From Actinomycetes bacterium (GTDB lineage: Bacteria > Actinomycetota > Actinomycetes > Actinomycetales > Dermabacteraceae), in the NCBI GenBank assembly GCA_023389045.1, contig JAEWEZ010000146.1:1-18950 (forward strand): a stretch of 18,950 nucleotides of DNA, read 5' to 3'. The notes beneath the pieces were generated by a model. It saw nothing but the letters and a program-made list of their open reading frames with translations, searched no databases and had not been told where the DNA came from. Each line of letters starts with the position of its first letter. Position 1 is the stretch's first letter. The translations under genes and the position numbers were made by a program. Positions 1 to 6,752 of the stretch are shown piece by piece.

Positions 1-359
1 CCAAAGGCCAGCAGGAGCTGGTGCATGATCTCGTTGGATCCATTGGCGGCCCAGACCTGCTCGGGGGCCGGGGCCGGGATGCCCGACTCTTCGGCGAGGA
101 ACGCGGCAAGGTCGGCGCGAAGGTCCAGAAACTCGCGGTCCGGATACCTGTTCATACCCAGCGCCGCCTGCGTGACCGCCTGCCCGAGCGCCGCCGCGAG
201 CTGCGCGGACGGCGGGTAGGGGTTCTCATTGACGTTCAGCAGGTGGGGAACGTCGAGCTGCGGGGCGCCGTAGGGGTGAACATCCTGCAGGTCCTCACGC
301 ACAGGAGGAAGGGGCGCCGAAGGCGCTGTGGCGGTAGTGGTGGGATCGACGGCAGGCAT
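1..359 (-). CDS. hisC: Histidinol-phosphate aminotransferase, N-terminal part (cut by window edge)
   Basis: PLP-dependent class I/II aminotransferase of histidine biosynthesis, converting imidazole-acetol phosphate plus glutamate to histidinol phosphate in the cytoplasm. About 119 N-terminal residues are visible; the rest lies beyond position 1. Family landmarks seen: a P-Y-G near residue 29, LNVNENPYPPS in the substrate-entry region, NRYPDR, and ANGSNEIMHQ leading into the PLP domain. The start is the ATG at 357-359. A TACGAT box lies 6 nt before it, so the message is probably leaderless; the intervening GGAG is too close to the ATG to act as a normal ribosome site. It is on the same strand as hisD but separated from it by a plus-strand gene and a hairpin, so it probably has its own promoter. 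Identity rests on recognised motifs, and the catalytic lysine is outside the window. Confidence 0.93.
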   Translation of the reverse strand, partial: MPAVDPTTTATAPSAPLPPVREDLQDVHPYGAPQLDVPHLLNVNENPYPPSAQLAAALGQAVTQAALGMNRYPDREFLDLRADLAAFLAEESGIPAPAPEQVWAANGSNEIMHQLLLAF

Positions 360-365
360 GTCTCC

Positions 366-371
366 ATCGTA
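366..371 (-). promoter_or_regulatory. -10 box of hisC, leaderless start
   Basis: TACGAT on the minus strand, followed by six bases and the hisC ATG. This places the expected transcription start on or next to the A of the start codon. No convincing -35 hexamer is visible. Confidence 0.6.
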
Positions 372-385
372 GAGGGCTCCGGGAT

Positions 386-391
386 TACCCT
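386..391 (+). promoter_or_regulatory. -10 box of the DUF3054 gene, leaderless start
   Basis: TACCCT followed by GGAGAG and then the ATG at 398, the same layout as the hisC promoter on the other strand 15 bp away. The two boxes form a near-symmetrical divergent promoter within a 38-bp spacer. Confidence 0.6.
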
Positions 392-397
392 GGAGAG

Positions 398-769
398 ATG
401 TTCCGACCTGTGGTTGCCCTTGTTCTTGACGTCGTTGCGGTGGTGCTTTTCGTCATCATCGGCCTGTCCCAGCACGGCGAGCCGCTAAGCGTGCAGAACA
501 TTTCCTGGGTGGCCTGGCCCTTCCTGGCGGGTGTGCTGCTCGGGCAGCTCGCCATCCGTGCCTGGCGCGCTCCGTTCGCAATCTGGCCGCAGGGAGTTTT
601 CGTGTGGGCTATCACCTTTGTGACGGGGATGCTGCTGCGCACCCTGCTGCAGATGGGAACGCAGCCCTCCTTCATGATCGTGACCGCCTGTGTGACGGCA
701 CTTTTCCTGCTGGGGTGGCGTGGGATCGCTCTCCTGCTCACCCGCCGAGAGCAGGCCACGACGGCCTGA
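398..769 (+). CDS. DUF3054 family four-helix membrane protein
   Basis: Small integral membrane protein of 123 residues, matching my memory of the DUF3054 family (common in actinomycetes, function unknown). Four hydrophobic segments are visible, roughly residues 4-23, 38-54, 67-85 and 92-112, with a short W-R-A-P-F loop in the middle and an Arg-rich C-terminus. It has no signal peptide beyond the first helix. The start ATG is fixed by the TACCCT box 6 nt upstream. It is divergent from hisC and convergent to hisD, so it interrupts what is usually a hisD-hisC operon. No enzymatic residues stand out. Fold and family are fairly sure; the role is unknown. Confidence 0.8.
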   Translation: MFRPVVALVLDVVAVVLFVIIGLSQHGEPLSVQNISWVAWPFLAGVLLGQLAIRAWRAPFAIWPQGVFVWAITFVTGMLLRTLLQMGTQPSFMIVTACVTALFLLGWRGIALLLTRREQATTA

Positions 770-815
770 GGCCGCTGATAAAAACACGCGCCAACAACGC
801 ACACACCACAAATAC

Positions 816-845
816 ACGCGCCGAGTACCTCAGCACTCGGCGCGT
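816..845. terminator. Bidirectional hairpin between DUF3054 and hisD
   Basis: Perfect 11-bp inverted repeat, ACGCGCCGAGT (816-826) and ACTCGGCGCGT (835-845), with an 8-nt loop. It lies between two convergent stop codons. The minus-strand side is followed by a T-containing run (TGTATTTGTG), the plus-strand side by TTGTCGTGT, so it could end both transcripts. Confidence 0.75.
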
Positions 846-866
846 TGTCGTGTCTCGAAGGACGTC

Positions 867-2204
867 TTACTCCTCGAAGCGGATGTCGATGGCGCGCCCG
901 TGCGAGGGCAGGCCTTCGGCGGTGGCAAGCGTGGTGGCGGTCCGACGGGATGCGGCCAGCGCATCGCGGTCATAGCGGATCACGTGGATACCGCGCAGGA
1001 AGGTCTGCACGGAGAGCCCGCCCTCACTCCGGGAGGACCCACCCGTCGGCAGCACATGGTTCGAACCGGCTGCATAGTCGCCAAGGCTCACGGGGCTGCA
1101 GGTGCCCACAAACACGGCTCCCGCATTGGTCACCTGGGTGGCGACCTCGTCGGCTTCCCGCGTGTGAATCTCCAGGTGCTCAGCGCCGTAGGCGTTGACC
1201 ACCTCGAGCCCAGCGGTCATATCGTCCACGAGGACCACCCCGGACTGCCGCCCGGTGAGGGCTTCGGTGATCCGCTCCCGGTGCGGGGCCTCGGGAACCT
1301 GCACCGCCAGTTCCTTTTCCACCGCCTCCAGCAGGGTCTCGCTGTCGGTGACAAGCACGCTTGCCGCCATCGGATCGTGTTCGGCCTGGGAGATGAGGTC
1401 CGCGGCCACGCAGCGCGGATCGGCGCTGTCATCGGTGAGGATGGCGATCTCGGTGGGGCCGGCTTCTGCGTCGATACCGACGGTGCCGCGTACGAGGCGC
1501 TTCGCAGCGGCCACGTACACATTGCCGGGCCCGGTGACCATGTCCACGGGGTCGAAGGCGGTGCCGTCGCCCAGGTCGTCCGCACCGTAGGCGAGTAGGG
1601 CGATCGCCTGGGCGCCGCCGGCTGCGATGACTTCACGCACGCCGAGCAGGGCGCAGGCCGCGAGAATCGTCGGATGCGGCAGGCCGCCGTGTTCACGCTG
1701 CGGCGGGGAAGCGACCACGATCTCCTGCACCCCCGCCACCTGCGCGGGAACAACATTCATGATGACGGAGCTGGGGAGCACGGCGCGGCCGCCCGGCACG
1801 TACAACCCGACGCGGCGCACCGGAACCCAGCGCTGCGTGACGGTGCCACCGGGAACCACCTCGACGGCGGTGTCCTCTCGGCGGTGGGCGGAATCGACGG
1901 CACGCACCCGCGCTGCGGACTCCTCCAGGGCCTCGCGGATGGCCGGATCGAGCTGGTCCAGCGCATCCTGCAGCGCTTCCTGCGGCACCCGCAGATGCGG
2001 CGGGCGGATCCCGTCGAAACGCTCGGAGGCCTCGAGAACGGCGGCGGAGCCCCGGGCGGCGACGTCCTCCACAACGGGGCGCACTGCCTGGGCGGCGGCA
2101 GCCACATCGACCTCGGCGCGAGGGAGCTGTGCGGCGAGCGCGGCGCGCCCGGGAAGGGCTCGGCCGGAGCTCGCGCGCAGGTCAAGGCGGGGCAGGAAAG
2201 TCAT
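867..2204 (-). CDS. hisD: Histidinol dehydrogenase
   Basis: Zn-dependent NAD enzyme that oxidises L-histidinol to L-histidine in two steps, the last reactions of the pathway. The 445 residues match the usual length. Visible landmarks: GPGNVYVAAAK (225-235), QAEHDP with zinc ligands Q273 and H276, the catalytic pair E342/H343 in YGAEHLEI, D376 in LGDYAAGSNHVLPT, and the C-terminal H435 in GLPSHGRAI. All residues expected from the E. coli enzyme are present. The start is ATG 2202-2204, with MTFLPRLDLR as a typical actinobacterial N-terminus, and a TACACT box sits 7 nt before it. The reading frame stays open far upstream of this ATG (to about 5423), but that extension is antisense to icd and not real. 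hisC lies downstream but beyond a hairpin and an opposing gene. Confidence 0.97.
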   Translation of the reverse strand: MTFLPRLDLRASSGRALPGRAALAAQLPRAEVDVAAAAQAVRPVVEDVAARGSAAVLEASERFDGIRPPHLRVPQEALQDALDQLDPAIREALEESAARVRAVDSAHRREDTAVEVVPGGTVTQRWVPVRRVGLYVPGGRAVLPSSVIMNVVPAQVAGVQEIVVASPPQREHGGLPHPTILAACALLGVREVIAAGGAQAIALLAYGADDLGDGTAFDPVDMVTGPGNVYVAAAKRLVRGTVGIDAEAGPTEIAILTDDSADPRCVAADLISQAEHDPMAASVLVTDSETLLEAVEKELAVQVPEAPHRERITEALTGRQSGVVLVDDMTAGLEVVNAYGAEHLEIHTREADEVATQVTNAGAVFVGTCSPVSLGDYAAGSNHVLPTGGSSRSEGGLSVQTFLRGIHVIRYDRDALAASRRTATTLATAEGLPSHGRAIDIRFEE

Positions 2205-2211
2205 ACCCCGG

Positions 2212-2217
2212 AGTGTA
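2212..2217 (-). promoter_or_regulatory. -10 box of hisD, leaderless start
   Basis: TACACT on the minus strand, seven bases before the hisD ATG. It fits a leaderless transcript starting at or one base before the start codon, and no Shine-Dalgarno sequence lies at normal spacing. Confidence 0.55.
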
Positions 2218-2287
2218 GGAGCGCTGCCCGGGAGGCGGCAGGGGAGTCCAGCTGCTGTCGTGCCGGGGCGCGTCATCGTGGGAAGCG

Positions 2288-2391
2288 CGGGCTGAGAAAA
2301 CAGAGAAAACGGAGAGAAACGAGAACACAGGAGAACAGCAAAGGAGAACACAGGCGAACACAGGCGAAAAAGACCCCCCGACCACAGCCCG
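2288..2391. repeat. T-free purine/A-rich block with imperfect repeats
   Basis: No T occurs on the plus strand from 2294 to 2391. The block consists of imperfect GAGAAAAC / GAGAACACAG units, with GAACACAGGC present twice in direct succession (2346-2365). A-runs recur about every 10 bp at 2297-2300, 2306-2309 and 2317-2319. It is framed by CGGGCTG (2288-2294) and CAGCCCG (2385-2391), a 7-bp inverted repeat. On the hisD strand the same block contains no A. Confidence 0.7.
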
Positions 2392-2431
2392 TCGGCCCTG
2401 CCCCTCACCCTCCGTAGTCCGCTGTTGCCAA

Positions 2432-2475
2432 CCCGTCGATGCCCCGTCGATGCCCCGTTGCTGACCCGTCGATGC
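2432..2475. repeat. 11-bp tandem repeat, four units
   Basis: Units CCCGTCGATGC at 2432-2442, 2443-2453 and 2465-2475, with a diverged third unit CCCGTTGCTGA at 2454-2464. Degenerate copies (CCGTCGATACC, CCTCGATGC) follow at about 2489-2508. The array is noncoding and lies upstream of icd. Confidence 0.8.
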
Positions 2476-2509
2476 GCCATAGAGGCATCCGTCGATACCC
2501 CTCGATGCG

Positions 2510-2536
2510 TTGTTCGTCGGTCCCACCTTGTAGGCT
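2510..2536 (+). promoter_or_regulatory. Weak candidate icd promoter
   Basis: TTGTTC (2510-2515) and TAGGCT (2531-2536) with a 15-bp spacer, about 80 bp before the icd start. The spacer is short, so this is tentative. Confidence 0.3.
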
Positions 2537-2618
2537 CACCACGAAGGTCGCCCCACGCGCCCTGCGCGTTGAGGAAGACCGCAACCACGAGGCACCGACC
2601 CCAGGGAGTCCCACACAC

Positions 2619-4847
2619 ATGGCGCGCATCATTTACACCCACACCGACGAGGCCCCGGCACTGGCCACCGCGTCGTTCCTGCCGATCCTGGAGGCTTTCT
2701 CCACGACCGCTGGAATCGACGTGGAAACCCGCGACATTTCGCTGGCCGGCCGAATCGTGGCGGCCTTCTCCGATCTGCTGCCCGAGGAGCAGCGTGAGGC
2801 CGATGCCCTGGCCGAGCTGGGTGAACTCGCCAAAACCCCCGAGGCGAACATCATCAAGCTGCCCAATATCTCCGCCTCGGTGCCGCAGCTGAAGGCCGCC
2901 ATCGCGGAACTGCAGGGCCTCGGGATCAACCTCCCCGACTACCCCGACTCCCCCACCACCGAGGAAGAAAAGGACGCCCGCGCCCGCTACGACGCGGTCA
3001 AGGGCTCGGCTGTGAACCCGGTGCTGCGTGAGGGCAACTCGGACCGTCGCGCCCCGGAGGCCGTCAAGAACTTCGCGAAGGCGCATCCGCACCGCATGGG
3101 TGCCTGGTCTGCCGATTCGAAAACCTCGGTGGCCACGATGGGTGAGAACGACTTCCGCGCCCATGAACAGTCGGTGGTCATGGAGGCTGAAGACACCCTC
3201 TCCATCGTGCATGTGGGGGCCGACGGCACCGAAACCGTGCTGAAGGAGTCGATCCCGGTTCTGACCGGTGAGGTCGTCGATTCGACCATCATGGACGTGC
3301 AGGCCCTGCAGGCCTTCCTCAGCAAGCAGGTCGCCACCGCCAAGGAACGCGGTGTTCTCTTCTCCCTGCACCTCAAGGCCACCATGATGAAGGTGTCCGA
3401 CCCGATCCTCTTCGGGCATGCCGTGCGCGCCTTCTTCCCGACGGTCTTCGGTCATCATGCCGAGGCGCTCAACGCTGCCGGGCTCTCCCCCAATAACGGC
3501 CTCGGCGGCATCCTCGCCGGCCTCGACGCGATGGACGCTGAGGACGCCACCGCCATCCGCAAGGCCATCGAGGTGGACCTCGCCGCCGGCCCGCAGCTGG
3601 CCATGGTCAACTCCGATAAGGGCATCACCAACCTGCACGTTCCCAGCGACGTGATCGTGGATGCCTCCATGCCGGCGATGATCCGTACCTCGGGCCACAT
3701 GTGGGGTCCCGACGGGCAGGAGCAGGACACCCTCGCGGTGATCCCCGACTCCTCCTACGCCGGCGTGTACCAGGCCGTGATCGAGGACTGCATCGCCAAC
3801 GGCGCCTTCGACCCGGCCACCATGGGCACGGTGCCGAATGTGGGCCTGATGGCACAGAAGGCCGAGGAATACGGCAGCCACGACAAGACCTTCGAGATCG
3901 CCGCCGATGGCCGCGTGGAGGTGCGTAACTCCGCAGGCGAGGCACTCATGGCCCATGACGTGCACGCCGGTGACATCTTCCGCGCCTGCCAGGCCAAGGA
4001 CGCCCCGATCCGCGACTGGGTGCAGCTTGCCGTGCGCCGTTCGCGCCTCTCGGGTATGCCGGCAGTGTTCTGGCTGGATGAGGCCCGCGCCCATGACCGC
4101 AACCTGATCGAGAAGGTCACCACCTACCTCGCGGAGGAAGACACCGAGGGCCTGGATATCCGCATCCTCTCCCCCGTGGACGCCACCCGTCACACCCTGG
4201 AGCGGGTGCGTCGCGGCGAGGACACCATCTCGGTGACCGGCAATGTGCTGCGCGATTACCTCACCGACCTCTTCCCCATCATGGAACTGGGCACGAGCGC
4301 CAAGATGCTCTCGGTGGTTCCGCTGATGGCCGGTGGCGGTCTCTTCGAGACCGGCGCGGGCGGCTCCGCCCCCAAGCATGTGCAGCAGCTCGTCGAGGAG
4401 AACTACCTGCGCTGGGATTCCCTCGGGGAGTTCCTGGCCCTCGCTGAGTCGCTGCGCCACCTCTCCCGCAGTGCAGACAATGCACGCGCTGCGGTGCTCG
4501 CCGACGCCCTGGACCGCGCCACCGAGACCCTGCTCAATGAGGGCAAGTCTCCGCAGCGCAAGCTCGGTTCGATCGACAACCGCGGCAGCCACTTCTACCT
4601 GGCCCTGTACTGGGCACAGGAGCTGGCCCGCCAGAGCGAGGATGCCGAGCTCGCCACGGCCTTCGCCCCGATCGCGCAGAAGCTCACCGAGGGTGAGGAG
4701 AAGATCGCGGCCGAGCTGCTCGCCGTGCAGGGCCAGCCGGCGGATATCGGCGGGTACTACCGTCCGGATCCGCAGAAGACCGCCCAGGTGATGCGCCCCT
4801 CGGCCACCTTCAACGAGATTCTCGAGCAGATCGCTTCCGCTGTGTGA
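2619..4847 (+). CDS. icd: Monomeric NADP-dependent isocitrate dehydrogenase
   Basis: TCA-cycle enzyme converting isocitrate to 2-oxoglutarate and CO2 with NADPH formation. At 742 residues it has the length of the monomeric (IDH-II) type, not the 400-residue dimeric type. Landmarks: N-terminal IIYTHTDEAPALAT, the substrate loop KGSAVNPVLREGNSDRRAP with S130, N133, R137 and R143 (matching the S/N/R/R set of the Azotobacter enzyme at an offset of two), and the conserved LDNRGSHFYLALYWAQELA-like C-terminal segment (here S-I-D-N-R-G-S-H-F). The start ATG 2619 has AGGGAG ten bases upstream; reading in from earlier in-frame codons would add repeat-encoded residues. The stop TGA overlaps the start of the following hydrolase by one base, so the two are co-transcribed and probably translationally coupled. 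Confidence 0.97.
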   Translation: MARIIYTHTDEAPALATASFLPILEAFSTTAGIDVETRDISLAGRIVAAFSDLLPEEQREADALAELGELAKTPEANIIKLPNISASVPQLKAAIAELQGLGINLPDYPDSPTTEEEKDARARYDAVKGSAVNPVLREGNSDRRAPEAVKNFAKAHPHRMGAWSADSKTSVATMGENDFRAHEQSVVMEAEDTLSIVHVGADGTETVLKESIPVLTGEVVDSTIMDVQALQAFLSKQVATAKERGVLFSLHLKATMMKVSDPILFGHAVRAFFPTVFGHHAEALNAAGLSPNNGLGGILAGLDAMDAEDATAIRKAIEVDLAAGPQLAMVNSDKGITNLHVPSDVIVDASMPAMIRTSGHMWGPDGQEQDTLAVIPDSSYAGVYQAVIEDCIANGAFDPATMGTVPNVGLMAQKAEEYGSHDKTFEIAADGRVEVRNSAGEALMAHDVHAGDIFRACQAKDAPIRDWVQLAVRRSRLSGMPAVFWLDEARAHDRNLIEKVTTYLAEEDTEGLDIRILSPVDATRHTLERVRRGEDTISVTGNVLRDYLTDLFPIMELGTSAKMLSVVPLMAGGGLFETGAGGSAPKHVQQLVEENYLRWDSLGEFLALAESLRHLSRSADNARAAVLADALDRATETLLNEGKSPQRKLGSIDNRGSHFYLALYWAQELARQSEDAELATAFAPIAQKLTEGEEKIAAELLAVQGQPADIGGYYRPDPQKTAQVMRPSATFNEILEQIASAV

Positions 4848-5659
4848 TGCCACTTCTGCATTCACCCGTGGACGGGACCCCGCTGCACTATGACATGACC
4901 GGCGAGGGTCCCGTCCTCGTGCTTCTGCACGGATCCGTGCTGACCCGTGCGATCTGGCGCGGACTCGGTTACCTGGACCTACTCGCAGCCCAGCGCACCG
5001 TGGTGCGCGTGGATCTGCGCGGTCACGGTTCGTCCGGTAAGCCTCATGAGGCGAACGCCTACAGCCAGGAGGTGCTGGTCGCGGACCTCCTCGCCCTCCT
5101 TGACGCCCTCGATGCGCCGCAAGCGGATTTGATGGGGTACTCGCTGGGGGCGCGTATCGCGGTGACTGCCGCGGTCTCGCATCCGAGCCGGGTCCGACGG
5201 GTGGTGAGCCTCGGTGGTTCCGCGGCGGATCAGCGCGAGGCCATCGACACCGTCTTCTTCCCCGGCACGATCCAGTGCCTCCGGGAGCAGGGCATGGCTG
5301 CGTTCTGCGACCGTCAGAGTTTGACCGCCGACACCGACAATCCGCGGGCGCGCGCCACCCGCGAGGTATTCCTGCGGGCCGACCCGCTGGCCATCGCTGC
5401 GCTCTTCGAGGCCACCGAAGCAACCGGCGCGATCAGCGATGAGCAGCTCGCTGCCTGTGAGGTGCCGGTGCTGTGGATGGCCGGTTCGGAGGATCAGCCG
5501 CGTTGCAGTGAATCCCGGCATGCCGCTGCACTCATGCCGCAGGGGCGTTTTGTTGAGCTGCCCGGTCGGACCCACGGTTCGACGCTCTCCCCCGCGGGTC
5601 CGGTGCTGCGTGAGGCCCTTCCCTTCCTGATGCAGGGAACGCCGGAGTACACGGGCTGA
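4847..5659 (+). CDS. Alpha/beta-fold hydrolase
   Basis: Cytoplasmic alpha/beta hydrolase of 270 residues; substrate unknown. The complete triad is visible: nucleophile S99 in GYSLG, acid D216 in MAGSEDQP, and H243 in PGRTHGS. HGS at 28-30 supplies the oxyanion-hole motif and DLRGHGSSGKP (56-66) is the usual loop after strand 4. Its layout resembles 3-oxoadipate enol-lactonase/haloperoxidase-like members, but nothing fixes a reaction. The ATG overlaps the icd stop (TGATG); a GTG three bases earlier is an alternative start. The overlap suggests coupling to icd rather than a separate promoter. A repeat-rich spacer with a hairpin follows, then the convergent exporter gene. Confidence 0.88.
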   Translation: MPLLHSPVDGTPLHYDMTGEGPVLVLLHGSVLTRAIWRGLGYLDLLAAQRTVVRVDLRGHGSSGKPHEANAYSQEVLVADLLALLDALDAPQADLMGYSLGARIAVTAAVSHPSRVRRVVSLGGSAADQREAIDTVFFPGTIQCLREQGMAAFCDRQSLTADTDNPRARATREVFLRADPLAIAALFEATEATGAISDEQLAACEVPVLWMAGSEDQPRCSESRHAAALMPQGRFVELPGRTHGSTLSPAGPVLREALPFLMQGTPEYTG

Positions 5660-5705
5660 TCGCGTCGGTCGATCATGCCCGGGGGCGCTGATGGCGTCGC
5701 GGCCA

Positions 5706-5730
5706 GGGTGCTCAGCCCCTGAGGGCACCC
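5706..5730. terminator. Hairpin between convergent hydrolase and TauE/SafE genes
   Basis: GGGTGC (5706-5711) pairs with GCACCC (5725-5730). Inside, TCAG pairs with CTGA over a 3-nt loop, with a GG bulge on one side. There is no T-tract. Its position between two convergent stops supports a terminator role. Confidence 0.45.
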
Positions 5731-5750
5731 GCTGTGAGAGCGCCCAGCAG

Positions 5751-5810
5751 TGAGAACAGCGGGCCTGAGAACAGCGGGCCTGAGAGCAGCGGGCCTACGA
5801 ACCCCTGGCC
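5751..5810. repeat. 15-bp tandem repeat, three units plus one degenerate
   Basis: TGAGAACAGCGGGCC at 5751-5765 and 5766-5780, TGAGAGCAGCGGGCC at 5781-5795, and a decayed copy at 5796-5810 that ends one base before the TauE/SafE stop codon. It lies in the spacer of two convergent genes. Confidence 0.85.
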
Positions 5811-6698
5811 TTACAGCACCTGGCGAATGAGCGCGATGAGTGCGACCACCACGATGGCGCCGCGCAGCACCGCGTCGGGCAGCTTCTTGGCCAGATGTGC
5901 CCCGAAGAAGCCACCGGCGAGCGCCCCGATAGCGATGGCCGCGGAGGCCACCCAGATGATCTCCACGCCCCACAGCAGATGCGCCGCGAGGTACACAGCC
6001 ACGGCGGAGGCGTTGACAATGAGGCTCAGCCAGTTCTTCGCGGGATTCACGGCGCCAAGGGACCGCCCGGAGAGCGAGCCGAGAATCGCCATGTAGATGA
6101 TCCCCTGGGCGGCGGTGAAATAGCCGCCGTACAGGGAGGCGGCGCCCATGGAGGCGACGAGCGGTGCACGCCGGTAGGGATGCACCTCCGTCGACGCGGC
6201 TGCCCCCTCTCTTGCACCCTCTCCTGTGCCTTCCACACTGCCCTCGGCAGTGCCCTCTGCTGTGCCTTCTCCTGTGCCGTCGCTCGTGGCCGCAGTCCGA
6301 CCCTTGCGCTGCTGACGTGTCGCGATCGCGCGGGTAATGCGCTTTTGGAAGATGACGAGCACAAGCGCGAGAACGATCAGAACAGGCACCACCACGTCGA
6401 GCGCCGAACTCGGGGAGACCAGGAGCAGGCAGGCACCGGCGAGCGCGCCAATCAGCGCGGCAACCGAGACAGGACCAAGACCAGCACGGTCAGCGGCGAT
6501 CTCTTTGCGATACCCGGTCACGGAGCCGATCGTGGAGAAGAGGATCCCGAGGGTGTTAGTGCGCACGGCCGTGCCGGGCGGTACGCCGAGGGCGATGAGT
6601 ACCGGCAGCGTGAGCAGCGATCCGGAACCGACCGCCGCGTTGATCGCTCCGGCGGCGGTGCCGAGCACCAGCAGGATGAGAAGGGAGAGGGGTTCCAC
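5811..6698 (-). CDS. TauE/SafE family membrane exporter
   Basis: Integral membrane protein of 295 residues in the sulfite exporter TauE/SafE family, thought to export small sulfur or organic anions; the substrate here is unknown. The two characteristic half-repeats are visible: AAGAINAAVGSGSLLTLPVL near the N-terminus and AAQGIIYMAILGSLSG after the central loop (residues about 196-212). Hydrophobic helices flank a central cytoplasmic-looking loop that has expanded into a four-residue repeat, [T/S/A]-x-E-G six times at residues 142-165. The start is GTG at 6696-6698, with a TACCGT box seven bases before it and no Shine-Dalgarno at normal distance. tpx ends 54 bp upstream. The sulfide oxidase gene at the far end of the window is too distant to link them on position alone. 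Confidence 0.88.
   Translation of the reverse strand: MEPLSLLILLVLGTAAGAINAAVGSGSLLTLPVLIALGVPPGTAVRTNTLGILFSTIGSVTGYRKEIAADRAGLGPVSVAALIGALAGACLLLVSPSSALDVVVPVLIVLALVLVIFQKRITRAIATRQQRKGRTAATSDGTGEGTAEGTAEGSVEGTGEGAREGAAASTEVHPYRRAPLVASMGAASLYGGYFTAAQGIIYMAILGSLSGRSLGAVNPAKNWLSLIVNASAVAVYLAAHLLWGVEIIWVASAAIAIGALAGGFFGAHLAKKLPDAVLRGAIVVVALIALIRQVL
6204..6275 (-). repeat. 12-bp coding repeat encoding x-x-E-G units in the exporter loop
   Basis: Six consecutive 12-bp units inside the TauE/SafE gene encode TGEG, TAEG, TAEG, SVEG, TGEG and AREG. The array keeps the reading frame and adds acidic, flexible sequence to the central loop. Confidence 0.8.
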
Positions 6699-6705
6699 GG
6701 GGACG

Positions 6706-6711
6706 ACGGTA
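6706..6711 (-). promoter_or_regulatory. -10 box of the TauE/SafE gene, leaderless GTG start
   Basis: TACCGT on the minus strand, seven bases before the GTG start codon. It follows the same layout as the other leaderless starts in this window. Confidence 0.5.
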
Positions 6712-6752
6712 GTACGTCCCGGTGGAACCCCTTGCCTTCAGGATGCGGCGGT

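Larger units (their letters stand above)
2205..2618. other. Intergenic region between divergent hisD and icd
   Basis: 414 bp with no supportable gene. From left to right it holds the hisD -10 box, a T-free 98-nt block (2294-2391) bordered by a 7-bp inverted repeat, an 11-bp tandem repeat (2432-2475) with degenerate copies to about 2508, a weak candidate icd promoter, and the icd leader with its ribosome site AGGGAG (2603-2608). Long open frames here are by-products of the repeats and GC content. Confidence 0.7.

Noticed and set aside
392..397. GGAGAG before the DUF3054 ATG (and GGAGAC before hisC) as Shine-Dalgarno sites
   Set aside because: They sit two bases from the ATG, too close for normal pairing, while the -10 boxes are at the exact leaderless distance.
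2205..2618. Spacer repeats as a CRISPR array
   Set aside because: The 11-bp units are directly adjacent without spacers, and no cas gene is present.
867..5423. A 1518-codon open frame on the minus strand running from hisD through the antisense of icd
   Set aside because: Only the last 445 codons match a protein family (HisD). The upstream part is antisense to icd and translates the spacer repeats; it stays open because of high GC.
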